Shown piece by piece: positions 7,831 to 15,292 of a stretch of 48,324 bases of DNA (position 1 is its first letter; every line of letters starts with the position of its first letter). The notes under the pieces are model-generated. The model ran no database searches and was not told the origin of the DNA. It saw nothing but the letters and a program-made list of their open reading frames with translations. Made by a program: the position numbers and the translations under genes. Source of the DNA: an uncultured Bacilli bacterium (GTDB lineage: Bacteria; Bacillota_I; Bacilli_A; RF39; UBA660); contig CAKPPI010000003.1 of assembly GCA_934177545.1 (NCBI GenBank), positions 1 through 48,324 of the forward strand, in the 5' to 3' direction.

Positions 7831-8787
7831 ATGGTAAGAAATCTAGAAATAAATGAATCTAGAATTATTGATTTAAATCAAAGAAAAAGACAAATGACAA
7901 GAGAAGTAAGACTTGAAAGACAAAAACAAGCTAGAAAACAGAGAATCAAAACAAGAGTAGGAATGGCTGTTTTTGCTGTAGCCATAACTGGTGCGTCCAT
8001 CGCTTATAATAGTCATACTAGAATTGATGATCCTGTAACTCCAAAGGAGACAGTAGTAGCTGATGATACTATTTATGCAGATATTACAGACTTAAATGAT
8101 TTAAATATAGTTTTAGTAAATGATGGAGTGCAAGATAATTTCATAAACTCGCTTGCAAATAAATTAACAAGTGAAGGTGTTTCTGTAGAAACTATGGTTG
8201 ATTCTTATAGTATTGAAAATATGAATGGTAGTGAGACTTATATAAGTTTACTTGATTATAATAATGATGGTAAGGCAAAAGTTATTGGTCAGTATAACGA
8301 TCGTGATAATCAAACAGATCCATTAGCAGTAAGTCTTAATAGCTCTTTAAAAAGCAATGGTTTAACTGATATGGATATTCAGTGTGGTATAAAAGGTTAT
8401 GATGATAGTGGCTATCCAACCTTAAAAGAATCTCCTATTGAAAACTCTTTAGGAGAAAAAGGGGCTAGTCGTTTTGTAACAATAGCAGTTGATGAAAATA
8501 CTGATGTTAATAAATTTACCGATTCTCTTACTGAGGGATTACTTAGATTTCAGGAATATGTTAAAGTATCAAATGACTTTGATTTAATAACAAGAGTTGG
8601 TGGTGGACAAACTTTAGATATGATTGCTAGTAATCATAATATTTCTGTTGACTATTTACAACTATTAAATAATAGAAATGATAATAGAATATACAAGAAT
8701 GAAACTTTAAGAGTGTCAGAATACTCTGATATATTAACTAGTAAAAATATTGAAATAAATAAAAACACTCAAGAGAAGTCATATTAA
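7831..8787 (+). CDS. Membrane-anchored LysM-domain protein
   Basis: 318 aa. A basic cytoplasmic N-terminus (residues 1-42) leads to one membrane segment (VGMAVFAVAITGASIAY), then an outer domain of about 180 aa. The C-terminus has a LysM-like peptidoglycan-binding repeat (GGGQTLDMIASNHNISVDYLQLLN to NETLRVSEY, split here; about residues 252-297). The middle domain (LNIVLVNDGVQDNF through ASRFVTIAVDEN) is laid out somewhat like an Amidase_3 fold but lacks the His and Glu zinc ligands, so it is at best a non-catalytic relative. It is the last gene of the ezrA cluster and ends in a terminator. A wall-binding role near the septum is a reasonable inference. Confidence 0.55.
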   Translation: MVRNLEINESRIIDLNQRKRQMTREVRLERQKQARKQRIKTRVGMAVFAVAITGASIAYNSHTRIDDPVTPKETVVADDTIYADITDLNDLNIVLVNDGVQDNFINSLANKLTSEGVSVETMVDSYSIENMNGSETYISLLDYNNDGKAKVIGQYNDRDNQTDPLAVSLNSSLKSNGLTDMDIQCGIKGYDDSGYPTLKESPIENSLGEKGASRFVTIAVDENTDVNKFTDSLTEGLLRFQEYVKVSNDFDLITRVGGGQTLDMIASNHNISVDYLQLLNNRNDNRIYKNETLRVSEYSDILTSKNIEINKNTQEKSY

Positions 8788-8817
8788 AAAAGTTACTATT
8801 TTGTTAGTAGCTTTTTT
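8786..8817. terminator. Bidirectional intrinsic terminator
   Basis: AAAAAAGTTACTA (8786-8798) pairs with TAGTAGCTTTTTT (8805-8817) with one G-U pair and a 6-nt loop. It overlaps the stop codons of both convergent genes, the LysM gene and the GNAT gene. Confidence 0.85.
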
Positions 8818-9302
8818 CTTTCATTAAATCCCATATAATATATTTGCTGTTTAGAGTTAATATAATAAGAATTATTTTGTAATAAATGATTTGCTATAGC
8901 ATTATTATTTTCATTGATTGCAATTATATTAGAGTGGGTTAGTATTTCTTCATAATCTTTTAAGTGTTCTTCCTGTTCCATTGTATTACCTATTAGTTTA
9001 TGATTTAGAATATAAAGTGCTTGTTTCATATAACCTTTGTTTCTTTCTTTTTCAGTTATACCAAAATGTATATATAAGTCATCACTAGTGATATCTTTGG
9101 TTTCTAGAAATATGAATCCAATTGGTTTATGTGATTTATTACCATTAACTTCTTTATATTTTTGAATAAGAAAGACAAAGGGACATCTTGGTGGTAATTC
9201 ACTATATTCTTGTAATGATACATCTTCAAATAAGTTTATCAAGTCCCATATATCATCTTTATTTCTATAATCTAGTAATTCTAAATTTAACCATTCATAC
9301 AT
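8796..9302 (-). CDS. GNAT-family N-acetyltransferase
   Basis: 168 aa. The region GFIFLETKDITSDDLY followed by IHFGITEKERNKGYMKQAL (about residues 62-97) matches the beta4 strand and acetyl-CoA-binding motif A of GNATs (here K-x-x-G-Y rather than the common R-x-x-G-x-G/A), and INENNNAIANHLLQNNSY resembles the later N-x-x-S/A-x-x-L element. The acceptor is unknown. It is second in a minus-strand pair, 17 nt after the DUF3048 gene stop, with AAGGTG as ribosome site. Its stop lies inside the shared terminator. Confidence 0.65.
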   Translation of the reverse strand: MYEWLNLELLDYRNKDDIWDLINLFEDVSLQEYSELPPRCPFVFLIQKYKEVNGNKSHKPIGFIFLETKDITSDDLYIHFGITEKERNKGYMKQALYILNHKLIGNTMEQEEHLKDYEEILTHSNIIAINENNNAIANHLLQNNSYYINSKQQIYYMGFNERKKLLTK

Positions 9303-9319
9303 ACTACTACACCTTAATA

Positions 9320-10390
9320 TTACTCAAATGATGGAGTCATATTAACAGGCTCTATTTGAATAAATGTGTTTCCATCATTTAGTTTAACCTTGCTACCATC
9401 CATATAACTATAGATAGTTTTACCACTTCTTGTATCTTTCTTAGCAGTTATTGGTATGGCATATCCATTTGTTATATAATATGCTTCTTTAGTACCTGTG
9501 GTATCCAAGTCTTGCCTACCATAACTATCTAAAGTTTTATTTTTAACTTTGATAATAATAATATTTTTATAATGATATTGTTCTTTACTATCTCTATCTA
9601 TATGAGCATTATGATTCATATATCTTAGATAAACTTTTCTCTCACTATCATAGGCATAACTTCTTGTTTGACTATTAGAATAGGGAATAGTTACTTTGTT
9701 AGCTTGTACTATACCAGTATCACAATCAGTATCAGTATCAGTACAAGTTTTATTCTTTATTTTCGTTAAATCTACATTGTCACTAGTTATTGGTAGAGCT
9801 TCCCATTCATCAGTAGTTGTTTGGTAACCAAGACTTTCCGCACTCTTATATAAAGTTTCTATGTTAGTAAAAACATTATGGGGAGCAGCAATCTTTCTAT
9901 CACGCCAGTAAGCACTATCTACATATAATCCGTTAATATTATTTACTCTTAAAGATTTAATATCATTTTCAGCAAATGTACTCCAACCATAGTGGGCATA
10001 AAGAGAATCATATTCTAAAGCATAATCTAAAAAGTAGTGTCTAGAACTTCTAACTGGTCCTATCAAAGAGGTATTAGTATCTTTAAATATAGCCATCATT
10101 CTAGTAAGACCACCTTCTACTATTGCCTCATATGTTACAAATGCATCTTGTAATCCTACTTGGGAAGAGTAACCAACATTATTATCTATCATAACAGCAA
10201 TTGGTCTTTTATTACTATCTTCATCATATATAGTTAACTTTTTCTTTTCGGTTTTAGTTGTATTAATATCCGTAAATGGAATTTTTATCTCAATTTTATT
10301 AGTTGATGCTAGATATACTAATATAATAATTATTATAATGAAGAGTGTAATAAAGGTAATAATCTTTTTTCTTTTCTTCTTCTTTTTCAT
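9320..10390 (-). CDS. DUF3048 (YerB-like) extracytoplasmic protein
   Basis: 356 aa. It has a very Lys-rich N-terminus, then a hydrophobic anchor (about residues 10-28), then a DUF3048 domain. That domain opens with RPIAVMIDNN and contains EAIVEGGLTRMMAIF and IGPVRSSRHYFLDYA, the hallmark blocks of YerB. In Bacillus yerB lies by pcrB-pcrA-ligA; here pcrA and ligA are 31 kb away, so the link is broken. Unlike YerB there is no lipobox Cys; the protein seems anchored by an uncleaved signal. A CTDTDTDCD insert carries two Cys. The function of DUF3048 is not established. ATG 10390 has a GGAGGA site. Confidence 0.75.
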   Translation of the reverse strand: MKKKKKRKKIITFITLFIIIIIILVYLASTNKIEIKIPFTDINTTKTEKKKLTIYDEDSNKRPIAVMIDNNVGYSSQVGLQDAFVTYEAIVEGGLTRMMAIFKDTNTSLIGPVRSSRHYFLDYALEYDSLYAHYGWSTFAENDIKSLRVNNINGLYVDSAYWRDRKIAAPHNVFTNIETLYKSAESLGYQTTTDEWEALPITSDNVDLTKIKNKTCTDTDTDCDTGIVQANKVTIPYSNSQTRSYAYDSERKVYLRYMNHNAHIDRDSKEQYHYKNIIIIKVKNKTLDSYGRQDLDTTGTKEAYYITNGYAIPITAKKDTRSGKTIYSYMDGSKVKLNDGNTFIQIEPVNMTPSFE

Positions 10391-10471
10391 AAATCCTCCA
10401 TCTTTATCTAAAGTTTATCATAAAGTGTTAAATAAGAAAATAAATTTCTAAAAAATCTTGTAATCTTATGA

Positions 10472-10477
10472 TACAAT
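10472..10477 (+). promoter_or_regulatory. Candidate -10 element of the nuclease-pta unit
   Basis: TACAAT 22 nt before the nuclease ATG, in the 108-bp gap between divergent genes. The -35 region is poor (AT-rich, no clear TTGACA), so this is a weak call. Confidence 0.35.
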
Positions 10478-10498
10478 AAATAGGGAAAGGATGGTTTG

Positions 10499-11209
10499 AT
10501 GAGTAGAAAGAATAAGAAACTAGTAACATCACTGTTAAGTTTAATTGTCTTAATAGCAGTAGTTAGTTATCAATATATATTACCATCTTATGCTTATAAA
10601 GATAATAGTAATAATACAAGTGACGTAATTAGTATACCAAGTTATGATAATGAACCTTATAAAGAGGTAAATAATAATAAACCAACATTTACAGATAGTG
10701 AAAAAGAGTTAACAGAAAAAGAAGAATATAGTGATTTAGATTCCTTAGGTAGAGTAGGAGTAGCTTTTGCTCTTGTTAGTAAAAGTACAATGCCAACTAC
10801 TAAAAGAGGTAGTATAGGGATGATTAAACCAGCGGGATGGCATACAGTTAAGTATGATTTTGTTGATGGGAAATATTTATATAATAGATGTCATTTAATC
10901 GCTCATCAATTAACAGGACAAAATGCTAATCCCAAAAATTTAATGACTTGTACTAGAAGTATGAATGTAGATGGAATGTTACCTTTTGAAAATAAAGTAG
11001 CTAATTATATAAAAGAAACTAACAATCATGTTTTATATAGAGTGACACCTGTTTTTGACGGTGATAATTTAGTAGCAAATGGAGCATATATGGAAGCATA
11101 TTCAATTGAAGATAAGGGAAAGTTATCATTTAATGTTTATGTATATAATGTTCAAAAAGGAGTTACCATTGATTATAAAACAGGGGAAAGTAAATTAGAG
11201 GAGAAGTAA
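10499..11209 (+). CDS. Secreted or anchored DNA/RNA non-specific endonuclease
   Basis: 236 aa. A signal anchor (LVTSLLSLIVLIAVVSYQY) is followed by a low-complexity Asn/Ser/Glu linker and a beta-beta-alpha metal nuclease domain. The catalytic block reads NRCHLIAHQLTG, the equivalent of the DRGH motif with its general-base His, and NPKNLMTCTRSMN supplies the Mg-binding Asn region. It is closest in layout to streptococcal EndA/DNA-entry nucleases, which degrade extracellular DNA or process it during uptake. The Asp of DRGH is Asn and Gly is Cys here. ATG 10499 is preferred over TTG 10496 because AAAGGA lies 7 nt upstream. The gene is 4 nt from pta. Confidence 0.8.
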   Translation: MSRKNKKLVTSLLSLIVLIAVVSYQYILPSYAYKDNSNNTSDVISIPSYDNEPYKEVNNNKPTFTDSEKELTEKEEYSDLDSLGRVGVAFALVSKSTMPTTKRGSIGMIKPAGWHTVKYDFVDGKYLYNRCHLIAHQLTGQNANPKNLMTCTRSMNVDGMLPFENKVANYIKETNNHVLYRVTPVFDGDNLVANGAYMEAYSIEDKGKLSFNVYVYNVQKGVTIDYKTGESKLEEK

Positions 11210-11213
11210 AGAT

Positions 11214-12221
11214 ATGGATTTTATAGAAAAGATAATTGATAGAGTAAAGAAAAATGAGAAGAAGAAGATAGTATTACCAGAAACAGATGATATTAGAACT
11301 TTAGAAGCGGCTGCTATTACTGTTAGGGAAAATATTGCTGATATTTATTTGATTGGTAAGGAAGAAGATATTTTATCTTTAGCCAAGGAAAATAATATTT
11401 CTCTTGATGGGTGTAAGATAATAGAACCAGTTAAGTTTGCTGACTTTGATTTATGTGTTAATACTTATTATGAGTTAAGAAAGAAGAAAGGTATGACTCT
11501 TGATAAGGCTAGTGAAATACTTAGTAACGACTATCCTTATTTTGGAGCTATGCTTGTTAAACTTAATTATGCTGATGGAATGGTTAGTGGAGCAGTTCAC
11601 TCTAGTTCTGATACTTTACGTGTAGCTTTACAAATTATTAAGACAGCACCTAATACTAAGACAGCATCATCTTTCTTTTTGATGGATACTCCACAAAAAC
11701 AATATGGTTCTAATGGAGTATTTATCTATTCAGATTGTGGATTAAATCAAAATCCTACTAGTGAACAATTAGTAGATATTGCTAAAAGTAGTGCTGAAAG
11801 TTTTGAATTATTAGTAGAAGATACGCCGAAAGTGGCTTTTCTATCACATTCTACTTATGGATCTTCAAAATGTCCTGATAGTGAAAAAGTAGTAAAAGCG
11901 GTAGAACTTGCTAAGGAAAACTTAAAAGATATCACTTTAGATGGTGAATTACAGTTTGATGCTGCTATCGTTAAAGAAATAGGAGAGAGAAAAGCACCTG
12001 GTTCAAAAGTAGCAGGTTATGCCAATGTTTTAGTCTTTCCTGATTTAGATGCTGGTAATATTGCTTATAAGATAACAGAAAGACTAGGACTTGCTAAAGC
12101 TTATGGTCCAGTCACTCAAGGACTTGCTAAACCAATAAATGATTTATCTAGAGGATGTAATGCTAGTGATATAGTTGGAGTAATTGCTATTACTGCTTTA
12201 CAGTCTTCTGCTATAAAATAA
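11214..12221 (+). CDS. pta: Phosphate acetyltransferase
   Basis: 335 aa, the usual length of the short Pta form. It interconverts acetyl-CoA plus phosphate and acetyl phosphate plus CoA, the step before acetate kinase in fermentative ATP formation. Family blocks are evident: KKIVLPETDDIRTLEAA at the N-terminus, YFGAMLVKLNYADGMVSGA, and LVFPDLDAGNIAYKITERL near the C-terminus. It has a GGAG ribosome site. Pairing with a secreted nuclease is unusual and may only be transcriptional convenience. A terminator follows 8 nt after the stop. No ackA is present in the window. Confidence 0.93.
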   Translation: MDFIEKIIDRVKKNEKKKIVLPETDDIRTLEAAAITVRENIADIYLIGKEEDILSLAKENNISLDGCKIIEPVKFADFDLCVNTYYELRKKKGMTLDKASEILSNDYPYFGAMLVKLNYADGMVSGAVHSSSDTLRVALQIIKTAPNTKTASSFFLMDTPQKQYGSNGVFIYSDCGLNQNPTSEQLVDIAKSSAESFELLVEDTPKVAFLSHSTYGSSKCPDSEKVVKAVELAKENLKDITLDGELQFDAAIVKEIGERKAPGSKVAGYANVLVFPDLDAGNIAYKITERLGLAKAYGPVTQGLAKPINDLSRGCNASDIVGVIAITALQSSAIK

Positions 12222-12228
12222 TTAATTA

Positions 12229-12264
12229 AAAACATCTAATAGTTATATGATTATTAGATGTTTT
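12229..12264 (+). terminator. Intrinsic terminator after pta
   Basis: A 13-bp perfect stem (AAAACATCTAATA at 12229-12241 with 12252-12264), a 10-nt loop and a T-rich tail. Confidence 0.88.
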
Positions 12265-12383
12265 AATTTGTTACAATTTTGTCTTTTTGTCTTATTTTTT
12301 GACAGTATAATAACATTGATTGTTGTAAATAATAATTAATAATTATATGATTTATATGTTAATTAATAATAGGAGGGATAAAT
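12265..12383 (+). promoter_or_regulatory. Oleate hydratase promoter region
   Basis: A 119-bp AT-rich gap. It holds TTGACA at 12299-12304 and TATAAT at 12306-12311, which are too close to act as one promoter. TATAAT lacks a good -35, while TTGACA could pair only with a weak TGTAAA at 12324-12329. The repeated TTAATTAATAAT-type blocks before the AGGAGGGA ribosome site could be an operator for the TetR-type regulator encoded downstream. That is inference. Confidence 0.3.
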
Positions 12384-14174
12384 ATGTATTATGGAGCAGG
12401 AACTTATGAAGCATTTGCTTGTCCAGAAAAACCAGAAGGGGTAGATAAAAAATCTGCATATATTATTGGAACTGGCTTAGCAGGGCTTTCTGCAGCATTT
12501 TATTTAGTAAGAGATGGAAGAATGAAAGGTGAGCATATTCACTTGTTAGAAAAGTTAGATTTAGCAGGTGGATCATGTGATGGAAGAAAAGATATTACTA
12601 AAGGATTTTATATGCGTGGTGGTAGAGAAATGGATAACCATTTTGAATGTATGTGGGATATGTTTAGAAGTGTACCATCTATTGAAACACCAGATATATC
12701 AGTTCTTGATGAATATTATTGGTTAAATAAACATGATCCTAATTATTCATTATGTAGAGCTACTATTAATTGTGGAGAAGATGCCCATACTGATAAATTA
12801 TTTAAACTTGATAGAGAGTCTGCTATGGCTTTATCAAAATTATTTCTTACTCCAGAAAAGACTTTAGAAAACAAAAAAATTTCTGATGTTTTACCAGAAT
12901 CATTTTGGAAAACTAATTTTTGGTTATATTGGCAAACGATGTTTGCATTTCAAAAGTGGTCTTCAGCTCTTGAAATGAAAAGATATTTATGTAGATATGT
13001 ACATCATATAGATGGTTTACCAGACTTTTCAGCTTTAAGATTTACTAAATATAATCAATATGAATCAATGATTTTACCACTTATTAAGTATTTAAAAAAT
13101 AATGGTGTAAAGATTGATTATGGAATAGATGTTAAAAATGTTATATTTAAACCAAAACAAAATAAGAAAGTAGCAACTAAGATTGTTTATGAAAATGATG
13201 GTGAAACTAAAGAAATTGATTTAACGGAAGATGACTTAGTCTTTATCACTAATGGTTGTTGTACTGATACTTCTTGTTATGGTGATCAAGATAATGCCCC
13301 TGATTTATCAATTGTTAAAAATGGTAAGGGTGAATCTTGGGATTTATGGAAAAGTATTGCTTCTCAAGCTAGTAATGGTGAATTTGGAAATCCTGATAAG
13401 TTTTGTAATCATGTAGATAAAACCAACTGGATGAGTGCTACTATAGAAGTAAGTGATGATGATATTATTAAACATATTATAAATATCTGTAAACGCGATC
13501 CTAGAGATGGTAAAGTAACAACTGGTGGTATAGTAACAGTTAAAGATAGTATGGAAAATTGGTATTTATCATGGACTATTAATCGTCAACCACAGTTTAA
13601 GTCTCAAAACAAGAATAGTGTTTTAGTTTGGCTATATGCTTTAAATACTAATAAGTCTGGTAATTTTGTTAAGAAACCTATAAAAGAATGTACTGGAAAA
13701 GAAGTATGTGAAGAATGGCTTTATCATATTGGTTTACCAATTAATGAAATTGAAAAGTATGCAGATATTTGTAATACAACAACTTGTTATATGCCTTATA
13801 TAAATGCCTTTTTCCAACCTCGAAGGGAAAAAGATAGACCACTAGTTGTACCAAAAAATAGTGTTAATTTTGCTTTTATTGGACAATTTGCTGAAACACC
13901 AAGAGATACTATTTTTACTACAGAATATTCAATACGTACTGGTATGGAAGCTGTTTATACACTTTTAAAAGTAGATAGGGCAGTTCCTGAAGTTTGGGGT
14001 AGTAAATATGATGTTAGAGAACTATTAAAAGCTTGTTATTACGCTGTTGATAAAAAAACAGTAGATGAACTTCCCCTTACTTTTGTAGAAAAACAATTAA
14101 TTAAAGTTGTAATGAAAAAAGCTAAAGGTACAGATATAGAGATACTTTTAAAAGATAGTGGTTTGTTTAAGTAG
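12384..14174 (+). CDS. ohyA: Oleate hydratase (MCRA family)
   Basis: 596 aa FAD protein of the myosin-cross-reactive antigen family. Oleate hydratases add water to the cis-9 double bond of unsaturated fatty acids, giving 10-hydroxystearate from oleate, and detoxify host fatty acids in gut and skin bacteria. The FAD-binding Rossmann motif IIGTGLAGLSAAFY lies at about residues 27-40. The conserved blocks GGSCDGRKD, RGGREMDNHFECMWD and the late QFAETPRDTIFTTEYS are present. There is no signal peptide, as is usual. AGGAGGGA precedes the ATG. It is followed by a terminator and a TetR-family regulator that may respond to fatty acids. Identification is strong. Confidence 0.93.
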   Translation: MYYGAGTYEAFACPEKPEGVDKKSAYIIGTGLAGLSAAFYLVRDGRMKGEHIHLLEKLDLAGGSCDGRKDITKGFYMRGGREMDNHFECMWDMFRSVPSIETPDISVLDEYYWLNKHDPNYSLCRATINCGEDAHTDKLFKLDRESAMALSKLFLTPEKTLENKKISDVLPESFWKTNFWLYWQTMFAFQKWSSALEMKRYLCRYVHHIDGLPDFSALRFTKYNQYESMILPLIKYLKNNGVKIDYGIDVKNVIFKPKQNKKVATKIVYENDGETKEIDLTEDDLVFITNGCCTDTSCYGDQDNAPDLSIVKNGKGESWDLWKSIASQASNGEFGNPDKFCNHVDKTNWMSATIEVSDDDIIKHIINICKRDPRDGKVTTGGIVTVKDSMENWYLSWTINRQPQFKSQNKNSVLVWLYALNTNKSGNFVKKPIKECTGKEVCEEWLYHIGLPINEIEKYADICNTTTCYMPYINAFFQPRREKDRPLVVPKNSVNFAFIGQFAETPRDTIFTTEYSIRTGMEAVYTLLKVDRAVPEVWGSKYDVRELLKACYYAVDKKTVDELPLTFVEKQLIKVVMKKAKGTDIEILLKDSGLFK

Positions 14175-14181
14175 AAAAAAT

Positions 14182-14213
14182 ATGGAATAATTATTTATTT
14201 CATGTTTTTTTTC
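14182..14213 (+). terminator. Intrinsic terminator after ohyA
   Basis: ATGGAATAA (14182-14190) pairs with TTATTTCAT (14195-14203) with one G-U pair and a 4-nt loop, followed by GTTTTTTTTC. Partial read-through into the regulator gene is possible. Confidence 0.7.
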
Positions 14214-14239
14214 TTATATAATATTAATGGTGACGATAA

Positions 14240-14797
14240 ATGAGTAAATTAACAACAAAAAGAGCGATAGGATATGCATTTAAAGATTTATTAAAAGAGA
14301 AAAGATTTAATAAGATAACAATAACTGATATAGCCAATAAATGTGATATAAATAGACAAACTTTTTATTATCATTTTCAAGATATAAAAGATTTAGTTGA
14401 ATGGCTATGCATTGATGAAGTGGATAATATTTTGAATAAAAATGATGAATGTGAAAAATGGGAAGATAAGTTTTTGATGATTTTTGAAGTGGTCTTAAAT
14501 GAAAAAGAGGTTGTAGAAAATATTTATCATTCTGTTTCCGTTGAAGTATTAAGAACTAATTTATATAGATTGGTTTATCCGATTATATATAGTGAGATAG
14601 TTGAAGAATCTAAAGGTAAAAATTTAAGAGAAGAAGATAAAAAGTTTATAACAGATTTTTATAAGTATGCTTTTGTTTCTATAGTTTTAGACTGGATTGA
14701 TAAGGGAATGATTGAGAATCCAGAGATAATAGTTTTAAAAGTTAGTAATCTAATAACTGGTACAATTAATCATGCTTGTTTGGCAGTGAATGAATAA
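14240..14797 (+). CDS. TetR/AcrR-family regulator (DhaS-like)
   Basis: 185 aa. The N-terminal helix-turn-helix is clear: FNKITITDIANKCDINRQTF followed by YYHF (about residues 24-47). The C-terminal ligand domain ends in the FVSIVLDWIDKGM pattern seen in the TetR_C_8/DhaS group. Its position just after ohyA suggests that it controls the hydratase in response to fatty acids, though DhaS relatives activate dihydroxyacetone kinase genes, which are absent here. TATAAT at 14217-14222 may give it its own promoter. GGTGA is the ribosome site. Confidence 0.75.
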   Translation: MSKLTTKRAIGYAFKDLLKEKRFNKITITDIANKCDINRQTFYYHFQDIKDLVEWLCIDEVDNILNKNDECEKWEDKFLMIFEVVLNEKEVVENIYHSVSVEVLRTNLYRLVYPIIYSEIVEESKGKNLREEDKKFITDFYKYAFVSIVLDWIDKGMIENPEIIVLKVSNLITGTINHACLAVNE

Positions 14798-14865
14798 GTT
14801 GTTACTTTTTTATGATATCTGATTTAAAAAAAGTAAATATATCATCAAAAGTGTCAAAAAGTAAG

Positions 14866-14893
14866 AAGTTTTGCAAGTGTACTTGCAAAACTT
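14866..14893. repeat. 13-bp perfect inverted repeat
   Basis: AAGTTTTGCAAGT and its exact complement are separated by only two bases. It lies in the gap after the TetR-type gene and just before the decayed ATPase reading frame. It has no T-tract, so it is a poor terminator. It may be an operator or the remains of an element that came with the ATPase gene. Confidence 0.6.
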
Positions 14894-14898
14894 TATAA

Positions 14899-15215
14899 AA
14901 AGCATATTTATGTTATTATGTGATTGGCAATTTAAATGATTTTATAAAGATAATAACTGGTGTTAGAAGAAGTGGTAAATCAACATTATTATTAATATTT
15001 AAAGACTTAACAATGGAATTGCAGAAAAAAATATAATACATATAAATTTTGAATAAGAAGCAAAAGAGGATGATATCCCTTCTTTTACTTCTGTAGATGA
15101 TATTTTGAATAGATCTTTAAATTTATATGATGATGTCATTTGAGTATCAATTTACAAGACAGATGGAACGTTAATTGCTACAAAAGAAAGAAAAAATTTA
15201 AATAAATCTAAGTAA
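14899..15215 (+). pseudogene. Remnant of a DUF4143-type AAA ATPase gene
   Basis: The 495-bp gap between the TetR-type gene and the amidase holds broken coding sequence. Frame one reads NDFIKIITGVRRSGKSTLLL, a Walker A region with the ITG-RRSGKSTL wording typical of the ATP-binding DUF4143 family, then stops. The protein continues in another frame from 15012 as NGIAEKNIIHINFE, the expected next block. That frame then hits a TAA at 15054, runs on as EAKEDDIPSFTSVDDILN, stops again at a TGA after DDVI, and ends near SIYKTDGTLIATKERK at 15215. So there is at least one frameshift, two internal stops and loss of most of the gene. The last part may come from a different gene. Confidence 0.6.
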
Positions 15216-15229
15216 AGTTACTTATTTAA
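15202..15229. repeat. AT-rich hairpin downstream of the pseudogene
   Basis: AAGTAA (15210-15215) and TTACTT (15218-15223) are flanked by AAATAA-type arms, giving an interrupted AT-rich stem. It is probably a relic terminator of the decayed gene; stability is doubtful. Confidence 0.35.
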
Positions 15230-15259
15230 TTATCCTGTTATTATTGTGATTAAAATTGT

Positions 15260-15290
15260 CTAGTAAACATAAAATTTACTAGGTGTTTTT
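15260..15290 (+). promoter_or_regulatory. Hairpin overlapping the amidase ribosome site
   Basis: CTAGTAAA (15260-15267) pairs with TTTACTAG (15275-15282), and GTGTTTTT follows. The right arm covers the first bases of the AGGTG ribosome site (15281-15285) of the amidase. It can be read as a terminator-like stem or as a translation-limiting structure. Confidence 0.45.
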
Positions 15291-15292
15291 AT

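Noticed and set aside
12299..12311. TTGACA and TATAAT before ohyA as one promoter
   Set aside because: They are one base apart, so they cannot be the -35 and -10 of the same promoter.
14866..14893. Inverted repeat as the TetR-gene terminator
   Set aside because: The stem is strong but no T-run follows, so it is listed as a repeat instead.
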